Counted from the first letter of the stretch, positions 45,199 through 58,586 are shown. The stretch: DNA of 64,000 nucleotides from Cordylochernes scorpioides (GCA_030710605.1 CP092879.1:21181706-21245705); one strand, 5' to 3'. The notes: generated by a model not told the origin, from the letters alone. Numbers and translations are program-made.

Positions 45199-48100
45199 TC
45201 ACAAATTTTAAACAATTCTACAAAGAATTGATAAGAAAATGTATAAATATCTTTTTTAAGGATTAGAAAAAGGTCTCGATGCACAAAGCTAATTGATTTT
45301 AATATTTACAAATATAATATATTTTATTTACCATTTAATTCCGTCTCGTAAAATCTATAAATACTGATATCAATATACATATGCACTCACGGAGAAAATA
45401 AAAAGGAAAGGCTTCGAAGTCGCAGGGGGTCTGTTTTTTATTATTATATTTTTTTAAGGAGATAGAAGCAATTTTGTTAACACTTGGTTATCTCGCGAAT
45501 CTTCAATAAAGGTCACTGTGTATCAAATATATTTTTAAAATATTTTCTGAATCCCGATATACATGATAAAATGTACAACCTCCTTTGTTTTGTCCATGAG
45601 TGCATATATGAATCTATATATAATTTATATGTATTTTTACTTTACACACTCACACACACACAAAAAAGAAAAAACGATTTTTAAATTCAAAACCATATTT
45701 AAAAAAAAAATTATTTAATATTTTATTTACTATTTAATTCCATCTCGTAAAAATTCTATCAATACTTATATTAATATAAATATGCACTCACGGACAAAAG
45801 AAAATGGAAAGTATTTGATGTCGCCTGTGGTCTGTTTTTTTTTTTTTTTTTTTGAAGGAAATGAGGCAATTTTGTGTGCATACACGGTTATCTCGTGTAT
45901 CTTTAATAAAGGTAACTGCGTATCAAATATCTTTCATAGTTATTGTCTGAATCCCGACATACATTCTGAAAAGAACAACTTCTATAAGTTTGTTGATAAG
46001 TGTATATATGCACATATCTTTATAATATTTATATTTTTAAAGTTTGCATATATACTCACGCACAAAACCGAATTTTCAAATTAAAATCCTATTTATCAAC
46101 AAATATTCTAACTAGGATAAAAAAAAACAGAAAACAAAGGTAAAGACATATACTAACTGTTATATTCCATTATATATTAGTAAAAGTCATTTTTCATACA
46201 ATTTCGACCTCAATTCAGCCTGAATTAAATAGAACTATAGAGCTATAAAGAGAATAATAGAAAAATTGTTAAAAATTCATATTTAGATATACATGTCTAT
46301 ATTCATATAAACTCCTACATATATGAATGGAAATTTAGGAAAGAAAAAAAGGAAAATAGAGAAGGAAAAAGAAATATATATATATTGGGAAAACTATTCC
46401 TCCCTTCCCTTTTTCCAACTAAATAGGAATGGTTTGAGGCATAAACCAACGAAATATATTCAGAACTTCATTATAACATATAAGGATTTTTGATTCCATT
46501 GATAACTTTATTATGTGTATAGCATATTTATTTATAAGTCATCAAAATACCATGTTTGTATTTTGTTTATTGTTGAAAATGCATATATTCCTTATGTATG
46601 AATGCAAAAAAAAAAAACTATTTCTTATCAAATTTGAAAAACCCGCTAGTTTAAGTGAAAAAATATATCAAGTAAAATTAATCATTCATCCAGGGAAAAG
46701 TGTCTTTTCAAAACATATTTATTATCTAGATTTCGGGCACGGACGTCCTTCTACAGGAGAAAACCTGGCATAATAATTCGCCAATAGAACACGAGTTAAA
46801 TATAATCGGATACTATTTTACATAATTTTATAAAACTCTATAGATATGAAAAATATTTTATATTAACTATTATACAAATGGTGACAAAATAATCTAAACA
46901 TAAGAGGACAAACAAACAAATAAATAAATATAGGCCACTAGAAAATAACTAAGGAAGCAAAAACACATATTAGGCTGTATTTATTATTATTAAACAAAAG
47001 AAACAAAATTGAATTGACTAGTAAACATGTATTTTATATTTATAAGATACCACATACCGCTATAATAATATTCCTAACCACCAATAAAAAATCAATAATC
47101 TCAATATAAAATACCACAATACCTATAGGAACTCAGGTTCTTCCTTATAGTTTAAACAAGTTCATAGTAGAAGAGTTCAATACACCTTAACCTTCAATAG
47201 AAGATATTCTCTACAAACATTCTGATTATATAAAAGACACAATACATTCAATGTAAATATGTAAATATAATTCTTAGAATGATTCCTTGTAAAGGGCGAT
47301 AGAGGGTCGTTGAAAAGGTATAAAAAAGGTCGATGAAAATAATATACGACTCATTTAAAAAAATACCCATATTTCTTTTGGATATAATTTGTTTTAAAAC
47401 ATGATAAGGTACATTACTAAAGTTCGAATGACATCAACACTCTTAAAAGACGATCATCTTCAAATCATCAAAAATGAAGCCATTTATTACAAGTTTTGCG
47501 GAATAAAAACTACAAATGAAATGTCCAACTATCTATAGGGTTGTGTTTATATGGTGGAGGAAATAAAATAAAATAAAGAAGGTCATTAATCGGATATATG
47601 TTGAACCAGTTCAACTGATTGAAATCGCATCAGAAAGGAAAAACATGGCTATAGAACTATATAACTATCATAAAGCGGTCTTGGAAAAATATATTCACAA
47701 AATAAAGGTCAAAATATGTATATATAAAACAAATCTTTTATTATACTTTAATTACGTAAATATTTGACTCTAATTTCCTTTTTCTTTTGTCGATTTGACA
47801 CAAGGCGAAATGTCTTAATAAAACTTGTTAGCAAAACCAACCTACAAAATGGCGTTTTCCATAATTATTAGATTTATTAGAGCAAGTTATTGAGACAGAG
47901 AGATAATTATCTATTAAAGTTTTCTATATATTTACGCGTATATATGAGCTTTCATAACACCTACAGCCTCCGCCAATAGATAGCGCTTTCACCTATTTCA
48001 GGTCTGGAAATAATGTGGGAATCGCCGACTGCAGTGGTCCTGTTTCCTGGAGCAAATGTTTGTAAATACAGGTTTATATTGGCCCTAGGATGTAACGTAA

Positions 48101-49194
48101 TATAAATACAAGTTATTTGTTATTCTTGTTATATGTAATGTGTAGTAGAAATGACAATAAAAAGGAAGAGTGTTAGAAGTTTTGATGCCGGTTGCTGTTA
48201 TGACTCTCTCGCCGACACCACAGTCGCTACACTTCTGGTAAGAGTCTCGTGTCCCCTCACCAGTGGTAAGGCCGAGAGATACTGCCAGAGGACTATGTGT
48301 CTCAACACAAATTCCGGTAAATTTGGAAACAGCCAGTCTATATATCATTTGTTGAACTAAGGCCTTTATTTGGACATAAACGATAGTATTAGCTAGTTTT
48401 TCGACATATCAATTCTAAAATATAATGAAAAATAATCGTTGAGAATATATGTGTTACCTTTGAATATTTGCATATTTACACTCTTGTTGGAATGTATTTA
48501 TCACATCAGTCATCTTCAAAAACTATTCTAAAAGCCTTTTAGGTTTTAAAAATAATTTTCTTTCTACACACAAAAAAAAAAGAAATATATTTATCTGAAT
48601 CTTCTAATATTTTATTCTACTTGGAAATCTATTAGAGCCCTATTTCACCGAAAAGGATTAGTTTTTGCAATAGGTTTATTTTCCAAAGATATGCAATATA
48701 AATAATTTTTCACATAAAAATCAATTTCAATATGCAAATAAAAAGAGACATATATATAGCTATTATATAAGAAGATTAGGAGGAATTGTGGACTCGTTAG
48801 TGGTTATCCGTCCGAGTAGTTTATCTAACTATTACACTAGAATACTACTAATGTAATATTTCTACATAAATATACTTATTGTGAAAGTAGGATTTTGTTT
48901 TAAATATAGACTCTATATTGTGGAGATATTGGTATGATTTATAGACTACCTGAAAACTACTGATATTATAAATTTACAATTGATTATATACCGATAACAC
49001 CGCTATTATAAAATTTCTATTGTGTGATGGTCTATCGATAATTTCCCGCTATTATAACTTAGAATTTTGTAAAAGAGTGAAATATAAACATAAAATATAA
49101 TAAATATATTAAATATATATGCAATTTTGTTCTATCGAGGAATAGTCTTCCTCAATGAAATTAGAGAATCCTCACGGATGCCTCTAATTTACCG

Positions 49195-50830
49195 AGTCAT
49201 GAAGAATCTGTAGATTCTTGATTGGGCACAGAAGGTATTTTGGCGATTGTCAAAGTCATTGAGGCCAGACCCCAATGATTATCTCTGCAGATTCTGAGAC
49301 CGCTGTAGGTGGTTAAAGACTTCCTGGATAAGAGGTCTGATAGCAGAGCAGCATCAGTACATATGGACTAGCAACAGATCGCCGGTCCCACAGGCAATGC
49401 TGGATGGGCAGAATGAGGCAGCGCATGTAGCGGGCGCACAGTCATATCGGCGTCGTGCCCCGAGAATCAGGAAAGCCGGAAGGTTGCTCAGCTGACGCCA
49501 GACGAAGACAGGTCTACTGTGGCACTCCACCTCTACAAGAGCTGAGTGATGAGCAGCGCAACGCAGCGCGGTAGTTTCAACAGGCAACGATCGGTGCGGG
49601 TGTGAGTCGCTTGAATGGCGTGACCGCACTACGATCGCGTCCTTCAACAAGGTTCCCAGGCGTTCTGGGCGACCAGCCATGAGTAGAAGCTTTCCAGAGC
49701 AGCGACGTTCGCAAGGGCGCCGCAAGTAGCTATTGCGATGAGAAAGGTACCTATTGATAATTGGGGTATTACTAATATTATCAACAAGACGGATGACTTG
49801 CGGTTTCTTCCGGGATCTTCCTAAGTGAATATTTGTTTCCAACAATATTGTATAAATCATAATAGATGTTTAGGTATTTTTAATCGGTATTTCCGAGAAA
49901 GAGAGATTGAGATTGAAACTGCTCTATTACATCGTTATAAGATTATACGAGGTTGAATAAATATTTTGATGAATAAATAAGATTATACAATGGTTTATGT
50001 GTGCATAAAAATATAAAATAACCAAAGAATATACACATATATATAATATATTTATAGTCTCTATTGGTTGCGTACCCCGCTGAAAAGACTCAAGCACCTA
50101 TGGATTGCAAGAGCTCTTTGCTACAAGGTCGGTAGGTTGATGAGGTGGCTGGCGTTGCTCAATGCTGTTTTCTTCATTGTCTAAGGATGGAAGCCGACGC
50201 CGAAGAATCAGGTTTGCAGATCAAGGGACAAATCACAGTAAGCGAATATCCTCCGGAGAAGGTTTCGCACAGCTCGATAATTCCAATATCGTTGGGTCAG
50301 CTACCAGTGGCTGTACCCACAGGCGGCACAGTTGGCACTCATCGAGGCAGGATGATCAGGATGTGATGAAGTGTGGAGCATCAGCCTTAGAGCGATGTTT
50401 GCATCATGCCTCGAAAATATATTGCGACACTGGTCGGTTCAGAGGAAGAATCGGAGCACATCCACAGTGAGGGTCCCCCGCGAAGTCGGCTCTGCAACAG
50501 GATGCTCCTGTAGCCGTGCCGAATTCAGTGCCCGGCGCGCGCTCTGACTTGTGTGACGAGTAATGGGCTAAGTCGATCCTCGAAAGACGATGGTCTCCGC
50601 TTCCTGCTCCGCACGAAAGCTAGAACTGGCGTTTTCTTGCAGAAGACACTGGCAGATGCTGCGTGTGCAGAAGCGCACTCAGCGCCGTACGCGATAGAAC
50701 TGGAGCGCCATTTGAAAAGTCAACGACATTCGCTTGTAGATAGCGCTCGGAAGCCAGCAAGTCTGGTGGCCGCAGGAACCTTTTGTCGTCTCGAAGATAA
50801 GGGAACGCTAGGCTGGAGGGTTCAGAACCG
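49195..50830. repeat. GC-rich repeat blocks, copy B
   Basis: Two GC-rich blocks, 49,195-49,745 and 50,050-50,830, are separated by an AT-rich LTR-like segment. They are inverse to 27,040-28,740. The frames at 49,354-49,860 and 50,145-50,840 are not conserved with copy A. No domain was recognised. Confidence 0.5.
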
Positions 50831-51068
50831 TATATCGTAATACTCCGTATTAAACCGTATAAAACTCGTATATCGTAATTTAAACAAAGCTATATAAGCT
50901 CATAGTCCTTATTCGAGCTTTTACTATATTAACAACCGTTAACGCTGTCCATTTGCTTTCACCGAATAATCAGTGTAATTAATTATAACTTTATTAATAT
51001 AACTTAAATCGTTATTATGATTGTACCATAGGACAGGCCATAGTTAAATTAGTATAAATACATATAAA

Positions 51069-51597
51069 TTGTAACACCATTGTTTATTTTTAACCACTCT
51101 ATTGCTCTAAAATATCACAATCTGCCTTATGTAAGTAATAAAATATGACGTATTTTCCAGTCGTCTCAAAGTGACATCAGTTTGTCACCCCAGGGGAGCG
51201 GAAGAAGTCCCACATACGTCACTAACCAATGAGAATCAATCCCCGGGGATCGGGACAGAGGTAGAAAAAGAAGGCTGGCCGGCTGTCGACAGTTAGAGAC
51301 AATTGATATTTCTGACAGGCACGCTCAGTACTAGGTCCGTTTTCATCTTACGGCGACCCTCCTGGCCACCGTTTTGGCTCCTTCCTGCCCCCGCGGCTTC
51401 AGGCTGGACGCCGCGCTTTTCTCTGACAGTCTTCGACTTTCATCCGGTCCTGGTGCCACTTGAGACGTCCTGGGAGAGCGACTTTTGATCTTAAACTTTG
51501 TCCTTTCTCTCCCGTGCGGACTTCCCACTCTGCACGCCTTGCCATTCAATCCCGACTGCTTCCAACTCACTTGTTGGTTTATCCGGGTTTACGACAT
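51069..51597 (+). repeat. Possible solo LTR
   Basis: It starts TGTAACACC and ends GTTTACGACA. It has ACCAATGAGA near 51,222, followed by a GC- and pyrimidine-rich second half, like the promoter and leader of an LTR. No target duplication was recognised. It is absent from copy A. Confidence 0.4.
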
Positions 51598-51598
51598 A

Positions 51599-52580
51599 TC
51601 TCTATATATATAAAAGTCAATGTCTGTCCGTTTCGCGATAAACTCAAAAACTACTGGACCAATTGGTACCAAATTTTACATGTCGCTTTTTATAAACCTA
51701 AGGAAAATTTTCGGCTACATTTTGATTAGTATTTTTGGCTATTTCTTTTTTTCATTTGAAGAACTTTTTTTACGCGGAGTAAATACGAGGCGAAGTAACA
51801 ACACGAGGCCAATTAAGCGACCAATGAGCGTTCTGCATTTCTTTTCAAGTTGCTTGCGTACTTTTTTTAAAATTTCTTTTTATACGAGTGTCACTTTTTT
51901 TTACAAAAGTATTGAGAGAAATTTATATTACTAAGTTACGGTAAGTGCACACAATGCAATTTGAAAAAAAAACTTAACAAAATTAGCGTTACTATATGTA
52001 AACAATGGATTTCGTATTTTTTATTAATTTTTGTTCTGGCCTTTGTTTTTTTTATATATATATAATAATAAATAAAAGTTACAGTCAATATGATAATTCT
52101 TAAAATTAAACAAACAATAGTCAATATGCAAAAAATACAAACTAACTTAATAAAATATTCTAATATCAAGCAATATGCAAAATCTCTCCTAATATTTAAA
52201 TGTACATATTATTAGCACTTTAACGGCGTTTATTCGTTTTTATGTACTCCTGCAGGAAGGCAGAAATACTCGAAAGTTCGATATTGTTTTAATAAAGTGT
52301 AAAGAATCTCCAGAACTATTTTTTGCGCGGCAGTAAATACGAGGCGAAGTGACAACACCATGCGAATTAACCGACCAATGAGAGTTCTGCATATTTTCCA
52401 AATCGCTTGCCCAACTTTTTTTTTTTTAAATATCTTTTTATAAAAGTGTTACTTTTTTTTTACAAAATTATTTAGTGTTAAGTATTGAGATAGAAATTCG
52501 TATTACTATAAGTATTACTACGGTAAGTGCACACAAAAATGCAATTTTAAAAAAACTTTACAAACCTATCGGTTTTACTG
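51599..52580 (+). mobile_element. Helitron 5' end and internal repeats
   Basis: A|TCTCTATATATATAAAAGTC followed by AATGTCTGTCCG is a typical Helitron start and resembles that at 20,562. The body contains two diverged direct repeats, about 51,758-51,995 and 52,312-52,580, each with 'gtaaatacgaggcgaagt', 'aattaa(g/c)cgaccaatgag' and 'acggtaagtgcacaca'. The CTRR end with hairpin was not found, so the right border is unknown. Confidence 0.7.
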
Positions 52581-52674
52581 TATATATTTGTATATATTTG
52601 AAAGGTAACATCTCTAGAATTAGAATATGTAAGGACAGTTGCAGATTATTATGATTTATATTAATATTAGTTTT

Positions 52675-52917
52675 TTTTTTTCAGAAAAACATCTACGAAT
52701 GTTTGACTGGGGTCTGAAAACATTAGATTACAGGCTGCTGGCCAGGCTTGGTCAATCACGGTCACTCTTCTCAAGCAATTTCAATCCCTATCCCTTTTTA
52801 CCCAAAGAGTGTAATAGACCTACAGAGGATGCACCACTATATATAAGAGTTAACACGCTGGGGCGGGTACCTCGGAGGTTGGGTGGAAAATCTTCCAACT
52901 ATTTGAATTATATTTAA
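52675..52917 (+). CDS. Candidate terminal exon, possibly captured by a Helitron
   Basis: A T-rich tract ending TTTTTCAG at 52,674 precedes an open frame that reads KHLRMFDWGLKTLDYRLLAR at the start and VNTLGRVPRRLGG near the end. A stop follows at 52,915-52,917, and AATAAA repeats follow at about 52,938, a polyadenylation-type signal. The segment is more GC-rich than its surroundings. It lies downstream of a Helitron 5' end with no 3' end in between, so capture of a gene end is possible. The family is not recognised. Confidence 0.4.
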   Translation, partial: FFSEKHLRMFDWGLKTLDYRLLARLGQSRSLFSSNFNPYPFLPKECNRPTEDAPLYIRVNTLGRVPRRLGGKSSNYLNYI

Positions 52918-53048
52918 AACACCTAAATGGATTGAAAAATAAATAAATAAAATACCTAAATACTAATATATTGCATTTTTTGACATCACACATACTTTTT
53001 GCCTGTGATAATGTTATACTTCGGTGTTGCTATTCTATGGCTCTAAAA

Positions 53049-53491
53049 TATAACCCCATATCTATATAAAAATATGTATCGACCTTGTAACAATGGAAGT
53101 GACAAATAAAACAAAGAGGCAGACGAGGTAGACCAGACGAAAACAACCCGGCGCCAGAAAAGTGGCGTGATTACAAGAACCAATCGGGACTCTCCACCAT
53201 ATGCGGGAGTCCAGTATAAAAAGGCCCAGAAATTAGACAAGGCAGTTGTTTTCAGAGTGACGCCGTTATACGGTCGGTCGGGACTCTCACCCCCCCCCCC
53301 CCCCTTCTATCCGCGTAGGCTTTGAACATCCGCGGCGCCCGTGGTTCGACTACCTTCGTCCGTGGTCTACCTCTACCTCTTGGAGTTACCATCTAGACCT
53401 GCCTCTGTCCCTTGCTGTCCCCGTGCGGTAATCCCATCACGCACCCACGACCACGACTGCCCAGTACATTCCACGCCGGCTTGGTCGGGAT

Positions 53492-53494
<3 letters not shown>
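53049..53494 (+). repeat. Solo LTR, plus orientation
   Basis: It is homologous to 31,668-32,251 in the opposite sense. It starts TATAACCCC (the relative has TGTAATCCC) and ends GGGATTAC. It has ACCAATCGGG near 53,178 and TATAAAAA at 53,215, then the shared 'gcagttgttttcagagtgac'. A C-run at 53,290-53,304 lies inside. A (TA)n run at 53,495-53,527 follows. Confidence 0.78.
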
Positions 53495-53529
<35 letters not shown>

Positions 53530-53939
53530 TTTTCGAATAGAAGGGTGCAACCGTTTTGCTTACAATCCCGAAGAATTAGTTCCAGCCAAGTGAGCAGCGC
53601 ACCCGCGAAATACCGTAGCATTCGCCCGCAATGTCTGCCACGTTTATTTTTGTACAGTTTTTATAGATGGATAAATTTGTATATTTACATTTTAACACAA
53701 ACTTAACAAATTTAAATATATTTTTTTGGCGAAAAAATATACATTTTTGATATTATACAAATTATGACATATATAAGGTCACCTCTTCTTTCAAAATAGA
53801 CGCTATAACTAAACACCATCTATTGACAATCTCCGTAAACTAGCAGACTCAGATCGGTGAAAAAATCAACAACACCAGCTTTTTATATATAATTTTTCCC
53901 ATCGGAAAAATTTCCATATACATATACGACGAAGAAATA

Positions 53940-54213
53940 TATGTTACTCGAGGTGTTTATAGTACAAAACAAAATGCACAACCCAGGGAACACGAGCCCC
54001 GTACGAGATCAGGCAAGCACGTGCCACAAGCTTCTTACCGCTATTTATTTCGGGTAAGGACAGAGTGAGAGGATATTCTCACATTTCAATACTCCGTCGC
54101 TAGGCAACCAAAGTTGGACTCCGGTTGTTCGGCTTCGGAAACAATTGTTCCAGAGCGCACGAAATTAAATTGGGACTCGTAAACAATACTGTGTTGGCCT
54201 TTCTTACACCCTG
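53940..54213. promoter_or_regulatory. GC-rich promoter-like or solo-LTR-like block with an X-box, copy B
   Basis: The inverse of 26,171-26,440, with few differences. The X-box-type site is GTCGCTAGGCAAC at 54,096-54,108. The same two explanations apply as for copy A. Confidence 0.4.
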
Positions 54214-54589
54214 TAGGTTAGGATTAAAATTTTGAAGATATATTTTAATATTTATTCAATATATTATATATATTTTAAATAAATAAATCTTTATATATAT
54301 TATATTTACATATAATAACTCATATATTTATCATTATTTAATCTTATTCATCCAATTTTGTATTTAACCTTATATAATAATCTTTTATGAAAGAATAATA
54401 AAGACGTTTCAATCTCTCTCTCTCCTCTTATGTAGGGCATTATTTTGGATTTTTAATATATTGAGAGATACTTCTCTAAATGTTCCAAAAAATATATGGT
54501 TTTTGAAATTGTATCTGAAGATTTATTTAGAATTACGAAGTTTGCAACCATGTTATTTAGACGTATTTATAAAATAAAAGGATTTAAAA

Positions 54590-54995
54590 GCGCGAATGTT
54601 TCTTTTATACATAAAACGAACTTCTACTGTCCTTACTGCGATAAAAAAATATATTGGGAGGGCTTGGCTCATCAGTGGTGAACCCTTCCAGCGGTTTCGC
54701 CAATTTAATCCACCAGACTATTTCTCAGAGCTCTAATACTGTATTGGACGATTCTGCTTTTATACGCGGCATTGAAAGGTGGAATATCAGAATGATGGAA
54801 TCTATTTCGGTGTAGCATATAAAAGCAGAATGATCCAATACAGTTTTAGAGCTCTGAGAAGCGGTCTGGTGGATTAAATTGGCGAAACCGCTGGGAGGGT
54901 ACACCACTGATGAGCCAAGCCCTCCCAATATATTTTTTCATCGCAGTAAGGACAGTAGAAATTCGTTTTATGTATAAAAGAAACATTCGCGCTTT
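54590..54995. repeat. Inverted pair of hammerhead-like repeats
   Basis: The left copy (54,590-54,790) and right copy (54,800-54,995) face each other, with matching 'aaacattcgcgcttttaaat' ends. The right copy carries the best-preserved plus-strand core: TTGGC 54,879-54,883, GAAA 54,884-54,887, CTGATGA 54,907-54,913, GCCAA 54,914-54,918. Confidence 0.8.
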
Positions 54996-55439
54996 TAAAT
55001 CCTTTTATTTTATATGTATAGATGGCGCGTTATTGCTTTGTGTTAATTTACACGTATTGTTTAGGTAAATTAGAAAATGATTAATTATAAGGATATCTTC
55101 TTATCATAAAGCTACGGCATGCCGCAATACGAGACTGGAGAGAAAGAGACTAAAGCATAACTAGAAAGTGGGAAAACTTTATTTATATAAGTAAATTATT
55201 CGCTATTTATAATACTTAGCCTTCATCAGAACAAATGTGTCAATTCTTATTTAAATTTGTAACTCTTTGTTGATCTATATAGCTAGATAAATAAAGAACT
55301 GTGCAACTAAATATGTTTGCATAATTAAAGGTAATGAATACGTTATTTTTAAACTTGATGCTTACCAAATGAGCAAAGCTATTTTGCAAATTCTATCGAT
55401 TCTTTTCAATATTGCAATTTGAATTTTCAAACTCGTAAG

Positions 55440-55990
55440 ATAGTAGAAATGAAATCATCAAAGCATGAATGTTTATTTTAAACATAAAACAAACTTCTAC
55501 TCTCCTTACTGCGATGTAAAATATTGGGAGGACTTGGATCATCAGAGGTTAACCCTCAAAGCGGTTTCGACAATTTAAACTACCAGACCACTTCTCATAG
55601 CTTTAATACTGTATTGGACGATTATGCTTATATAAGCTCCATTGAAAGGTTGAATCTCAAAAATGGTATCAAAATCAACTATGGACATGAGCGTTTAGGA
55701 CAGTATAATATAAATATTTGTATTGTATAATGCTCTTCAGCAAACAATAAGGGAAAGGACAGTTAGGCATTATGAGATTCCACCCTTCAATGCCGCGTAT
55801 AAAAGCAGAATCGTCCAATACAGTATTAGAACTCTGAAAATCGTTCTGGTATAATAAATTAACGAAACCGCTGGGAAGGTTCACCACTGATGAGCCAAGC
55901 CCTCTCAATATTTTTCATCGCGGTAAGGACAGTAGATGTTTGTTTTATGTATAAAAGAAACATTCGTGCTTTAATGTTTGCATTACCAGT
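55440..55990. repeat. Second inverted pair of hammerhead-like repeats
   Basis: A minus-sense copy at about 55,455-55,730 and a plus-sense copy at about 55,735-55,985 (AACGAAACCGC at 55,861, CTGATGAG at 55,887). This is the counterpart of 24,880-25,420. Confidence 0.72.
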
Positions 55991-56915
55991 ATATATTTGT
56001 CGTGTTATAGCTTTATACCGTGAGATAGTTGTTTTCTGAAGATATACGTGTTTTCGTTAGAGACTTTTCAATCTAGAGCGGCTTTGATTTATAGAAACCC
56101 CAGAAGGAGGCCTCTTAGAGTTTACAAAATTGTCATTAAAGGGTTTTGTTCTTAAAACGTCGTGTGTGTGTGTGACCAAAAATTATTTATTTAAATACAT
56201 TTATAAATAGGCTGGACTATTTTCTCTAATATTTTTCAATTGTCGTTTTAATTTTATATAATTATTTTTTAATTTATTTTTTATTATATAATATATATTT
56301 TTTCTAGAAATTCTTTCAAATAATATTATGAACAATACAATTGTAATATTGTAAGGTAATAAATTAGAAAAACCTATCGTTTAGATAAAAATATTTTATT
56401 TATATATCAAGATCAAAATCTGAAAGAAATTCAAATCACATTAATTTACCAAAACAAAACAAAGATATGCAAAACAGAAAGATTCTAAATGTTTTATAAT
56501 CGTCATTAGGGGAACAGATTATTAAAAATAAATAATTCAGTGATTATTATTAAATGTTACAATATATTCATATCTACAATTTAAAAATAATAATTGCATA
56601 CATAAAACTACACATTCATTTGATGGTTGATAACTTTAATCCAGTTTGAAATGTTGGCTCTCAATTGTTGTTTAGACACTTTCTATAAACATCACACACA
56701 CAACACAATAAATATTTCTATATCTATTCAAATTTCAAACAAATATTTTATAACATAATTCCATTGTTATAATTCAAATGTTATTAAATTATTTGTGCTC
56801 AAAAGACGCTGAGCAGAATATTAGAATTCGGAAAATCAATGAATCAATCTACATATTTGAATATAAATGGAAATTTTGCCGGTAGAATATTGGACTATTG
56901 TGAAAGAAAAAAAAA

Positions 56916-57180
56916 GCCTCTTCCGTCAAAATGAACGTTTGAACTAAGAATTATTCACTTTGCCAGTTAGTTGGCAAATTCTGTGAATTACAGGAATGCC
57001 GTGCTGATCTCATGAAAACAAAGCCTTCCTGTATTGACGAGGGCCATTAGACCGAAACCATAAATTCTAAATTTATTAGTGGTCTTTTGGCTTTGTTACC
57101 GACCCGAGACCGCTAGTTTGCAAAGACGGCCAATAGATGGCACTTAGTTTAATCATTTATTTTGACGGCAGAGGAGGTGT
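56916..57180. mobile_element. MITE with GTCAAAAT inverted ends, copy B
   Basis: The same insertion as 23,348-23,614. The ends are 'gcctcttccgtcaaaatga' and 'ttttgacggcagaggaggtg'. Confidence 0.82.
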
Positions 57181-57841
57181 CCTTTCTTTTCATTAATCGG
57201 AATATGGAGCCTGAGAGTAGGGGTTTATTTGCCGTATTTAAAAATCTATTGCTGCATTATAATTCATGTCTCTATTTTCGTCAATATAATTATAATTTTG
57301 TTTATAAATTATTGCGTATAATAATCAAGTTACTTTCATTGTTTAATTATTACATAATTGTTATTATAATCTAATACCCGACTGTATTACACACTCCTTA
57401 GAAGGTTAGCTTGAAAGTTGAGGCAAGCCAATTGTTTTTTGTTTTTTTTTGGAAGAGAAGACCTTGGTATCATCGCGTATGAGGAAAAGAAATAATAACA
57501 ACCTTTGAAAAATATTTAAGGTGAATTCTTCTTTATTTTATATTTACTTTTATTTTGATTGTCAAGGGAGATTTTTTTTGTGGCTAGGGAAACATTGGAA
57601 AACAAAAGGAAATTAAGGTTGATGAACTTTATAAACCTCTACCTGATATAACAAAATAAAAAGACTTAATGTTTGTATAAAATAAAAAATAACTCAGCAT
57701 TCACAGAACAATCATCTTTCGGAGAAACCATGGTTAATCATGTTTTTGGCAGCTTCTCATGAAGGTTTTACTGTAGATTCAAACCTATAAATTCCCTAGA
57801 AAATGCCTATGAGAAGTTACCTTCACTATATAAAAATATTT

Positions 57842-58056
57842 TCACAGATAAGGTTTTATTATCAAGTGTATGTGTACTGTTCTCTTCGTATAGGTCTGCA
57901 CGAACTGACATACTGACATGTCAAAGGCATCCAGGGCAACCAAAGACGGATGATACAGGTATCCAATCGCTTTAAGAGCTCTTACTTCCATTAAATCTTC
58001 TCTAGGAATTAATTCTTCCATCAATAGCAAGTCCTCTATGGACTTTGGTAATAGAT
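57842..58056 (-). pseudogene. Exon-like fragment, copy B
   Basis: Downstream of the CT-rich acceptor (CACGTAG), the frame stays open for about 70 residues: LPKSIEDLLLMEELIPRED, then VRALKAIGYLYHPSLVALDA and CQFVQTYTKRTVHIHL, to a stop at 57,842. Copy A has lost the frame by one base. No family was recognised. Composition and conservation suggest a former coding exon. Confidence 0.45.
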
Positions 58057-58154
58057 CTACGTGAGAGAGAGAGAGAGCAATTAAATTTCGGATATAAATT
58101 TCTTTGTTTGGTTAAGACTTTAGAACGATACGACATAGAGTTTCTTAAAGTTGT

Positions 58155-58270
58155 TGTCGTGTCCACTGAAGAGCTCTCGGGGTGCGTCTCTATCACACCA
58201 GTCACAAATTTCTCTATCTCGCGTGTGTAAATCAACTGGGAGTGAGAAATTCGACAACATATCCCTGGTA
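58155..58270 (-). mobile_element. 3' end fragment of a LINE, copy B
   Basis: The counterpart of 22,300-22,412. The minus strand carries the same tail sequence with the CAA-rich end. Confidence 0.55.
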
Positions 58271-58331
58271 TCTCCCCTTTCCCTCCCTGGACCATTGGAA
58301 TATTCGACTCATTTATGTCAGTTTCCTAGGT

Positions 58332-58586
58332 GATTAACATGGCATCGACACCCATTTTCTAATGAAGAACAAAACCTATATCTTTTCCTTGGAAAATTGT
58401 TGCTACAATAATAGCGGAGTAAATTGCTAGGGCGAGAAAAATGGTTGGATGTGGGCAAATAGGGGAATAAACATGGTTTAATTCAGGATTATTTATAATG
58501 ATCATACAGGGAGATATATTGTGTTGTGTTGATAAGCAATAAAAAAGTTCTTCACCGTAATGTATATATTTATCGTTATACAACAT
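58332..58586 (-). pseudogene. Membrane-protein-like gene fragment, copy B
   Basis: From 58,586 the frame reads MLYNDKYIHYGEE, then CLSTQHNISPC and a hydrophobic helix IFLALAIYSAIIVATIF. It stops at the codon where copy A has W in LHWKMG, and the reading resumes after the stop. A second stop lies at 58,332. It is one stretch, not two frames, unlike copy A. Confidence 0.5.

Noticed and set aside
45782..46084. 100-residue ORF, also seen shorter at 669-881
   Set aside because: It crosses a poly-T tract (phenylalanine run) and a MITE. The copies differ in frame length because of T-run length.
51303..51934. Overlapping ORFs of 61-104 residues
   Set aside because: They run across the LTR-like GC-rich region into the Helitron start, so no single gene could include them.
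54879..54926. Calling the repeat core a proven hammerhead ribozyme
   Set aside because: Only five bases lie between the possible cleavage site and CTGATGA, so no normal stem I forms, and some copies break the stem II pairing. Reported as a hypothesis only.
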